Numbered from the stretch's first letter, positions 10,668 to 22,100 are shown. The stretch is 64,000 bases of DNA from Eutreptiella sp. 'Long Island Sound 2002' (GCA_964036045.1 OZ038392.1:19172612-19236611), one strand, 5' to 3'. The notes: generated by a model not told the origin, from the letters alone. Program-made: numbers and translations.

Positions 10668-13600
10668 CGTTCCCCTCCATGGACTAGTCCTGGGGGTGGC
10701 TGTTGAGGCGGTTGATGTAGCTTGGAGTGCAGCCGGTGCTGGTCGGCCGAAGGAACTCGCTGATGTCGGAGTTCCGGTCGCTACACCTCCTTCACGGACT
10801 CGGCGCTGTTGCCGGGCGGCGCTGCGAAGCCCGTGGTGCTCGGGGTTCAGGTGGCCCCGAGTGGCACGCGAGGGATGGGTAACCCCGCGGCGGTGAGACG
10901 CTTTTGACGCGTTCCCGTTGGGGGCCTGGCCACGGGACGCTGCGGCGGCCACGCACGGGCAAGCAGGCAGGCAAAGCACTGCGCTCACAAGGGCATCCTC
11001 ATGCTCGTGTCATGTGACAAAGCGTTTCAGGATCCTTGCCACTCTGAAACAAGGGAACAAACGTATGTACAGCAACACATCAGGATATGTACACATGGGG
11101 TTAAGACTGGACTGGGGTAAGGGCATCACAGGACAATAGACACTCAATCCCAACTCATATCCCAATCCCAGGTCCGTCCCTTTCAGTGGCTGGCAGGGGC
11201 GGGGGCTCAAACACAACCCATGCCCTACTCAGTCCGAACCCTGAAACCCTGCCAATAGGGGAGGGTGTCCCGCCCAGCAACAGGCGAGTTCCTGGGAACC
11301 AAGCACATCCAAGGCCAACCGACAGTGGCTTCCTATTCCCAATTAACGGCAGGTCCCAACTCCCCTCTGAGCCAGAGATAAGGCGCCGCCATTATCCCCT
11401 AGGAGTTGGTAGCTGAAAACGGGCTGTTTCAACCCTAACTGATATTAGCTCCGAAAACTCCAAAATTGACCCCTCCTCTGGACCCGCCAGAGGTAGGGAA
11501 GAGGCAACTGACCCTATGCCCCTCGAGTACAAACTTTTTGGAGCCCTCACCCAACCTGGTTCCCTCTGAGGTCCCAGCATCAGGGCACCACGGGTTCATC
11601 AAGTGGGGTCATGATGCCAAAATCATCAAAATTGGCGTCATTCTTACGGGTGATTTGCCCGGCCAGGGCAAGGCCAAAAACTCACAGGATAGGAGGCGGG
11701 ACCTAAGACCTATATCTGAGTGCACAACTTGGAATTAGGTCCGGACTTCACATGGGCATAGCGATATGGGGCCGCTAATTGACCACACGGGGGGCTGAAA
11801 TTGGGGTCCCAAAAGGGGGTCATTTTGGCTGCTCAAAATGAGCCAAAATCGGGGGTATCCCCGACGGCATATTTCCACGCCGGCTAGGGGATCGGATCCG
11901 CCATTCCATATGCGATCCATTGGGAGACCTACACGTACCTGGCTCTCAAGGATCTCCTTGGGCCTCGGCGTGGTGAGCATCCAAACTGGGTCCACAAATG
12001 CCAAAGTGGCAAAATCGTCCACACTCACTTTGGGCTAGCACCTTGACGAAGGTTGCTCCGCTTCGCCCACGTGGTGTGCGAACAATGGTGACCAATATCC
12101 ATAACACCCATGTCATATATGGTCCATTGGTCCATGCGTCCGGCGTGCACGGGTGGGCTGAACATAGTGCACGGCGGGCAGAAAATGTGGAAAATTGCTC
12201 AAAATGGACGAAAATGCGCACACTCATGGGTGGGGCAAATGAGGCACATGCCCGACTTGGACCGGAGTGTGCCATAGGACTGGTATCAAGTCATATGCGT
12301 CCAACATATCTTTTCGGCGTCGCCCAAACCCCTCCGGTTTTGGGAATGGCAGGGTCGCCAAGTGAGCCCATGATTTGGGATTGTCTCAAATCGCCAACAT
12401 GGCGGCTGCGGTATGCCAAGCCCAAGGGGAGTTGTTCGCCGGGTCCAAGATATGTTGGGCACCGAAGTGTGTACCTACAAAACATACTTGGGTCATGACG
12501 TCAATTGAGCGCAATGTTGAGATACACGGTCGCCACTTGACATCATGACGGGCAAAGAACAGCAAAATTGGCGAAAAAACACGCAAAAGTGCCCTGAAAA
12601 CTGCACGAATATATTATAATATCTTCGGCTTGGATTGAGTAATCGACCAATCCTTCTAAACACAATGACTCGACACCAATGACCTCTGATTCCACATATG
12701 TGCTCCACTTGGTGCGCTTTGGAAGGCCGCGCGCGCTGCCTCCCATGCAAAAAACACACCTTGCTCGCAACGCATCGCTTGGGGAGCACTCCACAAGCGT
12801 CCCTTCACGGAGGTTAGGCTTGCGAGTGTTGGTTGGGAGTACAATGAAGGGCTTCGTGCGATATGGGGTCCATTGGCGGGTTAGTCTTGGAATGGTGCAC
12901 CCGCCAAATGGGCACGTGATATGACACCAAATATGGCATACAACCCTACCCTCGCCTTCTACACCCAACCTAGTGGCCTAGAATCAAAGTGTGCCTATAT
13001 TGTAGAGTAACCTTGGTCCCTTAACACGCATGCAAGTGCTTTGGTCAAAAATTGACCTCCCTTCGGAAAGCCGAATTTTGGCATGCACGCAAAATATATT
13101 GCCAATATATATATGGAGATCATATATGTACTATCCGGGGAAGACAAGTGATATTCCCCGGATGTAGAGGCAAGCAAAGAGGGAGAAAACGCCAACTCAA
13201 CATACTTCTACACGTACTTGGACGCCAAGTACGTGAGATTGCCCATTTCTTGGAAAACACTCAAAATAAATAACCCTTTGGGCCTATGGAGTTGGGATCC
13301 TTTGGCCTCATCCTATCACTATGGGGGCCAAAACCTCATACACAGTGCCTATGAGGCATGTTCATTCGTCCTTGGGCGCTTGAACGCTCGTAACCCTTGT
13401 TATTTCACTTGGAGGTTCAAAGCGCCTTCGGCCGCCCAGATTTTCTGGGAAAAATCTGGGCCGCGATGCGTTTTATCAAGGAAAAAATTGCGGATCACTC
13501 GAAGAGTGTTTCAGTCTTAACTTCCAAAAAGATCGTTTTACAGAATCATCTATCGCAGTGCACGGAACGGGCGACGTCAGGCGGCGATTTCACGACAATT

Positions 13601-14074
13601 AGAAATCGCGGTAGAAATCGGGTATTTCACCGATTTCTAACCGCAAATCGACCAAGACAGTAAAATTATGGTAATTCCACATCGACTTAATGGTTAGAAA
13701 TCGGATTCCAGATTTCGCGGGTTGGAGAACAGGGATATCCTGCTGACAGCCGGTGTCGACGGCTTCCGCACGGGTGTGACGGCTAACAGGCCTCCGGGCC
13801 ATGGGCCATAGGTTCTGGGTACCGCTTCACTGGCACCTACACCACCAGCGCCGTGAAATATGATCCAAGAGAAATAGGTCTCCAGTGTTTTGCACCAATG
13901 AGGTAAGAAGGTTTGCAAAAACATTCTTTTTTGGGGGTGTGGCATCTCTTGCAGGGCTGAAAAATAGCGGTTTTCAGGTTGCTACTTAGCAATTTGTTGC
14001 TGTACCACGATAGGGGTTCAACCGTGGGGAAGCCGTAATGAAAGTGCGCGGTTGAACTCGGTAGAACCACGGTT
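10668..14074. other. No gene recognised; AT-richer spacer
   Basis: The first 300 bases continue the GC-rich composition of element 1 and may hold its 5' end, but no PBS or LTR could be identified. From about 11.0 kb the composition becomes balanced to AT-rich. Short inverted repeats are visible, for example around 11816-11865 and 13596-13650 (GAAATCGGGTATTTCACCGATTTC). An alternating TA stretch lies at 13097-13130. No frame resembles a protein family. Confidence 0.5.
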
Positions 14075-15116
14075 TCACTTGGGTAATTCAAGGGTACCTG
14101 ATCCAAATGAGCACGTAGGGAAATGCACAATGTGCGGGAGAAAAAAGGGGCAAACAAGAAAAAATGCACAATGAACACAAAAAGGACAAGCAAACAAGTG
14201 ACGCCACCACGGGGATACCTCGCTCGCTTGGCGTCTTCGGTGCACCCTCGGCGCGTGGCTCCGGCGAACGGCGTCTCCCCTCCCAGTCCTTCTTCCTTTG
14301 CTCCATTGTGTCTGTAAACAAGGGTTGACGGTGAAGGAACGGAACCATGTAACACGTGCCATGGTGCAATGGTGCGTAGCGGTGCATACCACGTTCCACC
14401 TCGGTTCGTGGTTCCGGGGAGTGCTTTGGCGTGCCCGGCGGAGTTGGACTTGGACTTGGACTTGGAGTACGAGCAATGTCAGCCAAGCGCTCAATCTCAA
14501 TCTCCTTTTGCCATTGCGCGTGTGGGTCGTCTGGTTGGGGTTCGCGCCATGCCACATTCCATGGGTCTTCGGCTTCTTCCATGGGTCTTCCTTCTTGCGC
14601 TTCTTCTCCTTGTTCCATGGGTCTTCCTTCTTCTCCTTCTTCTTTTCGTTGCGCCTGAAGTTGGTGGCGTTGTCGTTCGCCAAGGCTGTCATACCAACTG
14701 ACATGCCACGGTTGGGCCCCATCAAAGGCAACCTCATCCTCTTCTGCAACACAAAGAATAGGTAGGATGGAGGTAGGATAGGGAAAGCACGCATTTTGCA
14801 TGAAAATGACGTGAAACGCACAACCAAATCGAAATGTTTGCAACCACATACCATCCGGGTGGGCCCACCAATATTCCGTGGGAGTCTCCGCATCCTTCTC
14901 GTTCGCCTCGTCCGGCAACTCGATATCCTTGCCTCCCCTCCGAATTTTTCTCTTCCATGGCTTCTTAAATCCTTTGGGGGGCAGCACATGAGGGTCGTGG
15001 GGCGGCGATGGGGGTACTTTGATGGGTGCGCTGATTGGGTGGGGACCCGGAGCCTGGTTTGCGGCCTCGGGGTCCTTCCAGTCCCAAGCAGCAGTGGCAG
15101 TGGCTTTGGCAGACAT
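14075..15116 (-). CDS. Predicted four-exon gene, function unknown
   Basis: I predict exons 15116-14852, 14743-14390, 14311-14219 and 14097-14075, giving 244 residues. Intron 1 starts GTATGTGG and ends TTTGTGTTGCAG. Intron 2 starts GTATGCACC and ends CCTTGTTTACAG. Intron 3 starts GTATCCCC, has a long pyrimidine-rich tract and ends GGATCAG. All three interrupt codons after the first base. Introns 1 and 2 are 108 and 78 bp, so reading through them also stays open; intron retention therefore cannot be excluded. The protein is acidic and hydrophilic, with short repeats (EEGRPMEQGEEAQEGRPMEE) and a proline/serine tract (PSPSPSPTPPGTP). I do not recognise it. Exon 4 is the least certain part. Confidence 0.45.
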
Positions 15117-15603
15117 AGTTTTGCGAAATGAAGAGCTACAGAGCGCCATGAAATGCACATCCCTTAACCTGGCACGCGATGCATCTGTCCCCCCTGTCAG
15201 AAATGTACTGTGATAAAACAAAAAGGTTTTCAGTTCTGTGAAAATTTGACCGTGGATGCGCGTGCGCAATGTGGGCAGATCCTTTAGTCCTACGCGTAGT
15301 CCTAAGCCGTAGTCCTGCATAGCCATTCCCGAGGGGGGGTTGATTGGGCACATATGGATGTAGTAAACACACTTCAATGGTTTTTTTCCGTGGCCCGCCC
15401 TTGGACGTGTACTTTCTAGCCTACACCCGGTTGGTAGTTCTCAGCCAGCCCTGTCTGCCACTGCTAGGGCTAGGGCTGGGGCAAGGCCACACGATAGCAC
15501 TACACAAAGGCAAGCAATAAGTCATTGGAGCAGCTTCACCATTCAAAATGTTAAGCAACACAATGTTGGATTTACTTAAGCTGGTCCGTATGGGCACAAA
15601 GCA
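15117..15603. other. Short intergenic stretch, nothing recognised
   Basis: This lies between the start of the four-exon gene and the stop codon of the interrupted gene; both are on the minus strand. No clear TATA box or polyadenylation motif is seen. The region should hold the terminator of the upstream gene and the promoter of the downstream one. Confidence 0.4.
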
Positions 15604-15692
15604 TTAATCAAGGAGCCGGCGCGGGATGGCGCGGGCCCGACCTGAGCGACTGGGCTGAGCAGACATGTTCACGATAGCCTGTGCCTCTGAAG
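15604..15692 (-). pseudogene. C-terminal tail of the interrupted minus-strand gene
   Basis: If the retrotransposon at 15698-26716 and one copy of its CAACC duplication are removed, the frame ending in KRRVV at 26717 continues without a break into this segment. It adds 29 codons (ASEAQAIVNMSAQP, then an Arg-rich end finishing in RRLLD) and a natural TAA at 15606-15604. The tail is basic and low in hydrophobic residues. In the present allele it is separated from its gene by 11 kb, and the interrupted product would instead end within the LTR after four changed or added residues. Confidence 0.7.
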
Positions 15693-15697
15693 CAACC
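15693..15697. other. 5-bp target-site duplication, left copy (CAACC)
   Basis: CAACC sits immediately before the TGTAAC start of the left LTR, and the same five bases follow the right LTR at 26717-26721. Five bases is the usual duplication for Ty3/gypsy integrases. Confidence 0.95.
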
Positions 15698-16178
15698 TGT
15701 AACGGCAGCAGTGACAGCATTCAGATTATACATCAATGTGATCAGAATTTCAATGATTCTCAGATGTACATTAGTGCAGTAAATTTTCCGCTTGTTTTCA
15801 TGTTTTCCGTTCGCCGCCAGATGTTGCCTGTGAGCGCGCGTCGAGTCGCATTTGTCTTTCGTGATTTCCCAATCGGATTTGTTTAAATTATTTCGAATGA
15901 TTTCACGTTGTGTCATTATGTGCGATGAATGCGCATTGAGATTCTATGTCTGCTCCATTTTTGTAGACCGGGTTTTCTGACTATTCATATTCCACCATGG
16001 AGTTCACTGGACTTACAAGTGCTTCGCATATGTCGCTCCCAGAGGCTGGATATGGGTCTGAAGAGGGTCATGTGGGTTCTGAGATATCAGGGGCAGTGTC
16101 GGGCGTTACGACCCCTGGGGCATCAAGGCTACAGGCTTCGCAGTTACAAGAAAGATCAACCACTATGCAGCGGTTACA
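15698..16178 (+). repeat. 5' LTR of element 2
   Basis: The 481-bp terminal repeat has 6-bp inverted ends TGTAAC/GTTACA. A TATA-like TTTAAATTA is at 15882-15890. An ATG in a strong context (CCACCATGG) at 15997 opens a frame that leaves the LTR and crosses the primer-binding site. It is identical to the 3' copy except at eight positions. Confidence 0.97.
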
Positions 16179-16428
16179 TGGTAGCAGAGGAAATCATGAC
16201 TCTGCTTCTGGAATCTCCACGGACACCCTTAGATCATCGGACTTTAGCGGGGCTATTACTCGTTCTGGGTCACTGCGTGTTCCCCCCGAGGTTACATTCG
16301 TGGCATCTCCCCAGCGAACCGAAGATCACCCTTCTGAGTGTCCTTACTGTGGCCATAGGCATTGGCCTGGAGTTCATACTTGTGCTGATTGTTGTGTGAA
16401 CGCCCCACCCAACCTTAAACCCGGTTGA
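15997..16428 (+). CDS. Leader ORF starting inside the LTR, possible Gag N-terminus
   Basis: A 143-residue frame starts at the Kozak-like ATG (15997) inside the LTR, runs through the LTR end and PBS, and ends at TGA 16426-16428. It is Ser/Gly/Thr-rich, then near its C-terminus has CPYCGHRHWPGVHTCADCC, a paired-Cys motif that could bind zinc. The frame is the same as gag: after the TGA it stays open (ESPSSSESGS, LPDLEDSSSEGE) into the gag ATG at 16522. So either the stop is recent or leaky and Gag begins in the LTR, or this is a separate short leader peptide. I know of no family match. Confidence 0.55.
   Translation: MEFTGLTSASHMSLPEAGYGSEEGHVGSEISGAVSGVTTPGASRLQASQLQERSTTMQRLHGSRGNHDSASGISTDTLRSSDFSGAITRSGSLRVPPEVTFVASPQRTEDHPSECPYCGHRHWPGVHTCADCCVNAPPNLKPG
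16179..16190 (+). other. Primer-binding site of element 2
   Basis: TGGTAGCAGAGG directly abuts the LTR end. It has the form of a PBS complementary to the 3' end of an initiator Met tRNA (commonly TGGTATCAGAGC or TGGTAGCAGAGC). It primes minus-strand cDNA synthesis. Confidence 0.85.
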
Positions 16429-16521
16429 GAATCTCCCTCCTCGAGTGAATCTGGTTCCTGCTCCCACGCTTTGCCTGATCTTGAAGACAGCAGCAGCGAA
16501 GGAGAGCCGTCCAATACTGGA

Positions 16522-19173
16522 ATGGATGAGATTTCTGGTGAATACTGGGAACACCAATTCCAGGAAATCTGGAACCAAGAATTCCTGCACCGCCAGAACT
16601 GGCTGCTGGCGGAGGCGGGCTATCGTGGCCGCCTGAGGGACTGGTTCAGGGCGTCGTGCCAGTTCATCAGGGACAGCGGCCGGTTGCGATTCGACGCCCA
16701 ATTGCAGGAACAAGAGGACTGGGAAGAGCTGATGGACCAGTTCGACCACCAGGCTGCCGTGATGGTGCAGATGGCCATCATCGCCGAGGAAGGACGGCAG
16801 AATGTGCGTCAGCACGCTGGTCCGTCGGGCGCCTGGGTTCCGAATGACGAAGAGGTCGACGAAATGAGGTGTGATTCGACACATTCTCACCTCTCCAGGG
16901 AGCAACTGTCCAAGCTTCCCAACTCCAACTCCAGTGTTGACAGCTGGGTTGATGAAGTGAGAAGCAAAGGAAAAGGTACGAGATGCCCGTCATGTGGCGA
17001 GTGTGCCAAGGACTGCTCCTGTCGACGCCAGAGTTCGTCGCTGGAAGACAGGGTGAAGCAGCTGAAGAAGGCCGCCAAGGAGAAAAAGAGGGATGACAAG
17101 AGCAAGTGGAAGGAGATGGAGCAGAAGCTGGAAAACCTGACCAATCTGGTACAAAATCTGAGCACTACTGGGCTCACTGGACCAGCGCCTACGATGGCAA
17201 GCCACCCAGCACCTACCTCCTCAGCTGCACCTGCATCCACTCCTTGCGGCGTTCCACATTCTCCGGCACCCCCAGCTTTTACTGGTCACATACCAGCTTT
17301 TACTGGAAATTCTGGTATTCCCCCTACTGGATTTGGAAGTCCTATTGGGTTCAATCTGGGTACCGAAGGAGGAGAATCTTCGTCAGCAAGGTCTGCACTG
17401 TCCGTGAGTACTGTCGGAGATATTGATGGCAAGGCAAAGACCACCGTGAAGGAGAGATCAATGGCCTTGAAGAAGAAGGACCGGCAGCAGAAAGAAAACG
17501 AGGCCAAAATGGAGGAAAAGCAGAAGAAATTGAAGGAGATGAGGCTGCATCAAGCGCAACCAACGCCGTTCGTGCAGCCTACTGTGGACCAGGCGTTGCT
17601 GGCGGCCGCAATTGCGCAAGCACAGGCAATGGGAGGCGCCGCAGTCAATCCAGTTTTCGTCAATCCGGTTGGCACATCCACAGGTTTCAGCCTGAACCAC
17701 CTGCTGAACCCCTTGCACATGAGGCTTCGAGGGTCAGTAATGAAGCAGCCGAAGTTCTCAGAACACCCAAATTACTGGGCTTCCTTCGAACGGCAGTTCA
17801 TGGTCTGGTTGCAGACGGAGAAACTGGACAAGGAACTCTGGATTCTCAGGTTGATGGACTGTTTGACTGGCAAACTCAGAGAAAGTACATATAATCTTTA
17901 TGTGGAAAGGCAGAATCAAGGAGATCCCCTGACTTATGAAGAGTTGTATCGAAGTCTCAAGAAGAAAGGCTCTCGACTTCCTGAAGATGATTACAGGAAC
18001 CGTCTGGAGAACTTCAGGGCGATCAAGAAATTGTTTCTGGAAGAGATCCAAATAGCAAGGCAAGATTGGGAGTTTTTGGTGCAAGAGGCGGAGAACTCGG
18101 GAGAAGGACTTTCTGAAGGTGAGATGAAGAAGATCCTCCTGAGCGAGCGCACGCCAGAGACCAAGCAGAAAATCAGGGACTCTCAGGCGGACCAAAAAGT
18201 CCTGGGCAACTGGGTTGAAGACCGAGGATTGCCGGAGACTATGGGAAAAATGGCAGTTCGTGAGTTGCTACACTCTATCAGTGCTACTGGATTGAAAGAC
18301 ATCACTATTCGTGAGGGCAGATGGAGAGTTGGTTTCCATGATTCTGAACAGTCGGAGTTTTTCTGTAGCATGGTGGATGGAAAAGTGAAGTATAAGGGAA
18401 CAGTTTTGAAGGTGCGGCCGTGGATCTTCTCGTATGGAGTCGAGCAGATCTGGGACCAACTTGAAAAGTATGCAAACTTAGAACAACAAAAGTCACAGGA
18501 TGCACAGGGGTTCGAAGGCAAGGTCAGTGCCGTTGGCGAGAAGGGATGCTCTGTGTGCATTGCCCTTGGAAAGGAAGGTCGAGCGGCGACTCACACGACC
18601 GCAGATCACAGGTGGACGCCCTCAGATCTCAAGACAATTCAGTCCAAAATGGATGGAAAGGGAAATTTCCCCAAAAGTCCCCAGCAGGATGGAGCACGAG
18701 ATGCTGACAAGCATGGAAGGGGAAAGGGTAAAGGGCAGTCCAAAGGAAAGAACAGAGACTGGACACCAAAAGATTACTCGCAGCAAGGCGGAGATCCAAG
18801 TGGCTCAAGATGGACCGATGCTGGTGGAAAATCTGGTGGAAAATCTGGTGAAAAAGGTGGAAAGGGACAAGGAAAGTCCGGGAATCAAGATGATTCCAAG
18901 GTGAATGGCAACCCCCTGTTTACGGAGACGCCAGCAAACAAGACCTTCGGCAACAACAAGGATACTGGAGGTCGAGGCAAGGGCAGATCCAACGAATCCA
19001 ACCCCAATTCCAACACCTCCAAAGGCCAAGGAGGTAAGAAAGGTGGTGGTGGAAAGTCATTTGGTGGTCAAGGACGTGGAAAAGGAGTCAATGCCGTGGA
19101 AGCAGGAGAAGAATGGGTTGACGAAGGACAAGTACAGGACGTGCAGCCGAACGTCGAAGAGGAATGGCAATAG
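16522..19173 (+). CDS. gag: Gag polyprotein of element 2
   Basis: This 883-residue frame starts at the ATG at 16522 (MDEISGEYWEHQ), although the same frame is open upstream. After a helical N-terminus and a Lys/Glu coiled-coil (VKQLKKAAKEKKRDDKSKWK), a capsid-like domain follows at about residues 415-560 (PKFSEHPNYWASFERQFMVW, KLRESTYNLYVERQNQGDPL), typical of the retrotransposon Gag fold. CSVCIALGKEGRAATHTTAD is a C-x2-C-(n)-H-type knuckle at about 680. The last 170 residues are Gly/Lys/Ser/Gln-rich (repeated GGKSGGKSG) and basic, suited to RNA binding. It ends with TAG at 19171-19173, after which pol continues in the same frame. Confidence 0.85.
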   Translation: MDEISGEYWEHQFQEIWNQEFLHRQNWLLAEAGYRGRLRDWFRASCQFIRDSGRLRFDAQLQEQEDWEELMDQFDHQAAVMVQMAIIAEEGRQNVRQHAGPSGAWVPNDEEVDEMRCDSTHSHLSREQLSKLPNSNSSVDSWVDEVRSKGKGTRCPSCGECAKDCSCRRQSSSLEDRVKQLKKAAKEKKRDDKSKWKEMEQKLENLTNLVQNLSTTGLTGPAPTMASHPAPTSSAAPASTPCGVPHSPAPPAFTGHIPAFTGNSGIPPTGFGSPIGFNLGTEGGESSSARSALSVSTVGDIDGKAKTTVKERSMALKKKDRQQKENEAKMEEKQKKLKEMRLHQAQPTPFVQPTVDQALLAAAIAQAQAMGGAAVNPVFVNPVGTSTGFSLNHLLNPLHMRLRGSVMKQPKFSEHPNYWASFERQFMVWLQTEKLDKELWILRLMDCLTGKLRESTYNLYVERQNQGDPLTYEELYRSLKKKGSRLPEDDYRNRLENFRAIKKLFLEEIQIARQDWEFLVQEAENSGEGLSEGEMKKILLSERTPETKQKIRDSQADQKVLGNWVEDRGLPETMGKMAVRELLHSISATGLKDITIREGRWRVGFHDSEQSEFFCSMVDGKVKYKGTVLKVRPWIFSYGVEQIWDQLEKYANLEQQKSQDAQGFEGKVSAVGEKGCSVCIALGKEGRAATHTTADHRWTPSDLKTIQSKMDGKGNFPKSPQQDGARDADKHGRGKGKGQSKGKNRDWTPKDYSQQGGDPSGSRWTDAGGKSGGKSGEKGGKGQGKSGNQDDSKVNGNPLFTETPANKTFGNNKDTGGRGKGRSNESNPNSNTSKGQGGKKGGGGKSFGGQGRGKGVNAVEAGEEWVDEGQVQDVQPNVEEEWQ

Positions 19174-22100
19174 GGAAGCCAACTTGACCCAATTCCCAAC
19201 ACTGGGGTTGAGTGGCAGGAGACAAAACCCATCAGGGTAGTTGGGGGGGTGGATGGACGCTGCTGGGATCGGCTGGCGCGCTCCTCCGGCCTCCTGTACC
19301 CTGCCTGGGTCCTCAGCGCTGTCCGGCGAGGCAAGCAGCGCCAGTTTGTCTGCTGGATCCAGGTCAGAACGACGGATGGTAAAGTTAAACTTGCCAAATG
19401 TCTGATTGACAATGGTTCAGAGGTCAATCTGGTGAGGAAAGGCTTTCTGCAGGAGGACGAGGCGAAGATGTCCTCGGCACCTGTCCAGCTGGAGGGAGTC
19501 AGCGGACATCGCCTTGACGGTGGCGACAGAGAAGCAGAATTGGCGGTCAGATTGGTGAAACAATCTGTGTGGAGCGTGGAAGAGACGGTCACGGAGGAAT
19601 GGTTTGCTGGAAAATTCTATGAAGCCAGCATAAAGTATGATTTATTCTTGGGTCAACCTTGGCTTCACGCTCACCGTGTGTCGCCCATGGGACACAGGAC
19701 ATGCTTCCTCCAAGATCCGTCGACCAGCGACCCGTCTGACCTGTATTATCTGCAGCCATATACCAAGAGTATCCACCAATTCAAGGAGCGAAATAAGCTG
19801 CATATTCAGCAAGATGGGCAGGAATGGACAGGGAATCAAGAAGAATTCGACGAAGGAAAGGTGGAATCATTGAACTGCAAGAAGTGGAAGTCAGTTTGCT
19901 ATCGTGTAGTCGACAAATGGCGGGACATTCTGGTGGATTATTTCGAAAGGAACCACAATTTTCGTCCTCAAGTTGATGCCTTTGCAAACAAAAAGAATAA
20001 AAGATTTCCGAAGTTCTACGACGATGCCTGGAGTGAGGACTGGTCTGAACCTCTTTGGATCAATCCGCCCTTCGACGTTTTTCCTCCTGTGGTGCAGAAG
20101 CTGAAGCAATCCGGCGCAAAGGCGATTTTAATTGTCCCCAACTGGCCAAGACAATCTTGGTTCAAGGACATTATGGACATTTCTATCGACATTGTCGAGC
20201 TACCTCACAAGAAAGTGAAGCTGTATTGCGAAGACAATGGCAAGCCTTTGCCACAGCGTTCGTGGAGCACGTTGGCGTGCTTAGTTGACGGGAATCTGGG
20301 AGATTATTGGCAAGATGACAGTGAAATGGGAACAGAAGAGGTCATCTCAAATTCTTCAAGAATCGACGAAATTGAGGTGGATGAAGGCGATCGAGAGCGG
20401 AATCCCGACGTATCGTCGCGGAAGGAGGGAAGGACAATCGGCGTCCCTCAAGAGAACGCCTCCATCCATTCCAATTCGTCCCCATCAGACAAGAATCAAG
20501 CCAAAACTGTCAAGATTTCAAGCAAGAATGATGACAAATTTCGGAGATTCTCACCTGAATTGACAGGAATGCAGCTGATTTCGTCCGACCATCCCTTCAA
20601 GACATTCGTGGACCCCCTTCATTGGTGGGATCCCACGGAGGAGCGAGCTCAGGTGAGCTTCATCCGCCAACAATGCGACGAAGAAGTTTGGAATGAAGTG
20701 GCCAAGAATATGAGACCACGACCAACAATTCGCAAATTGGTAGACATAATGTCGGTGATTAAATGTGGGAATCAGGTCGACGGAGACAAGATATCTGCAA
20801 GAAGGGACGCAGTGTCCGAAGATTATAAAGATGACGTGCTGAGTGGGAAGTTGTGGAAAAACCCCCCAATTCGATGTGAAAATGGGGAAGCCAAGATTGA
20901 GATAATCCAAGGCTCAAAGGTGCACAAACAACGTCCATTCTATCTCCACGGCACCAAAGCAGATGCCCTGCGAAAGATTATTGAGCGCAATCTCTATGAG
21001 TTCGGTTGGTTGGAGGGCTCCATGAGTTCCGAGTGGTGTTCAGCACCATTTACTGTGCCAAAACCCCCACCTGCTGACCAATCCAGCATAGATGCTTGGC
21101 GTCTAGTGGTGGATTACAGAGCCCTGAATGCAGCCACGGTACCAGACGCGCATCCTCTTCCTTTAATCGAGAAGGAGATCGCCGCGAGAGCCAAAGGTAA
21201 GCTCTTTACTGTGTTGGCTTTGCACCATGGCTTTCACCAAATGCTACTTCGAAAGGGGGATAGGCATTTGACGGCAATGTGCACGCCCTGTGGCACTGTC
21301 CAGTGGACTGTACTGCCGATGGGTCTGAAGAACGCGCCGTCGATGTTCCAGAAGATGATGGAGACTATTCTATTTCAGAAGCACAAGTCTCTGGATTTAC
21401 AAGAATTCTGCAGCATTTACATTGACGACCTTCTGATTGCCACACCGTTGGGAAAAAACCTTGATGAGTGCCCGAAATTGCACAAAGAACAAGTCCGAAA
21501 AGTTCTCGAAGTCCTTCGACAAGAGAAGCTCGTGTGTGGACCCAAGAAGGGCAAAATGTTCCTCCAGAGTGTGGAATTTTGTGGCTCTGTCTTGGAACAT
21601 GGGACAAGAAGACCAGCCCCAGGGAAAATGGCTGCCCTGCAGCTCTGGGAAAGGCCTAAAACCATCACGCAGCTTCGTGCCTTTTTAGGCTGCTGCAGTT
21701 ATTACCACGAGTTCCTTCCTCTCTACGCCAAGTTCTCTGGTCCATTGACAGAGTTACTCAAGGTTGGCAAAGTAGAAGGAAAGAAGGGATCTCAAGTCAA
21801 CCTCAAGTGGATGCCAGAATGTGAAGAGGCCTTTACTGGTCTCAAGGAAGCACTGGCAAATGTGGTTACATTAAAGACTCCGTGGTTGGATGGAAGACCT
21901 TTTTATATTCGTACAGACGCCAGTCGTTACGCAATTGGTGCTACGATCGAACAAGTCGATGACGAAGGTCACCATCATCCTCTGGCTTTCTGGTCTCGCA
22001 AGCTTACAACAAGACAGCGAAGTCGGAGTCCAAGGGAACAAGAAGCCTACGCAATCCTTTGCGCCTTACGGCGTTATGAAGGTTGGATCTTGGGCCATCC

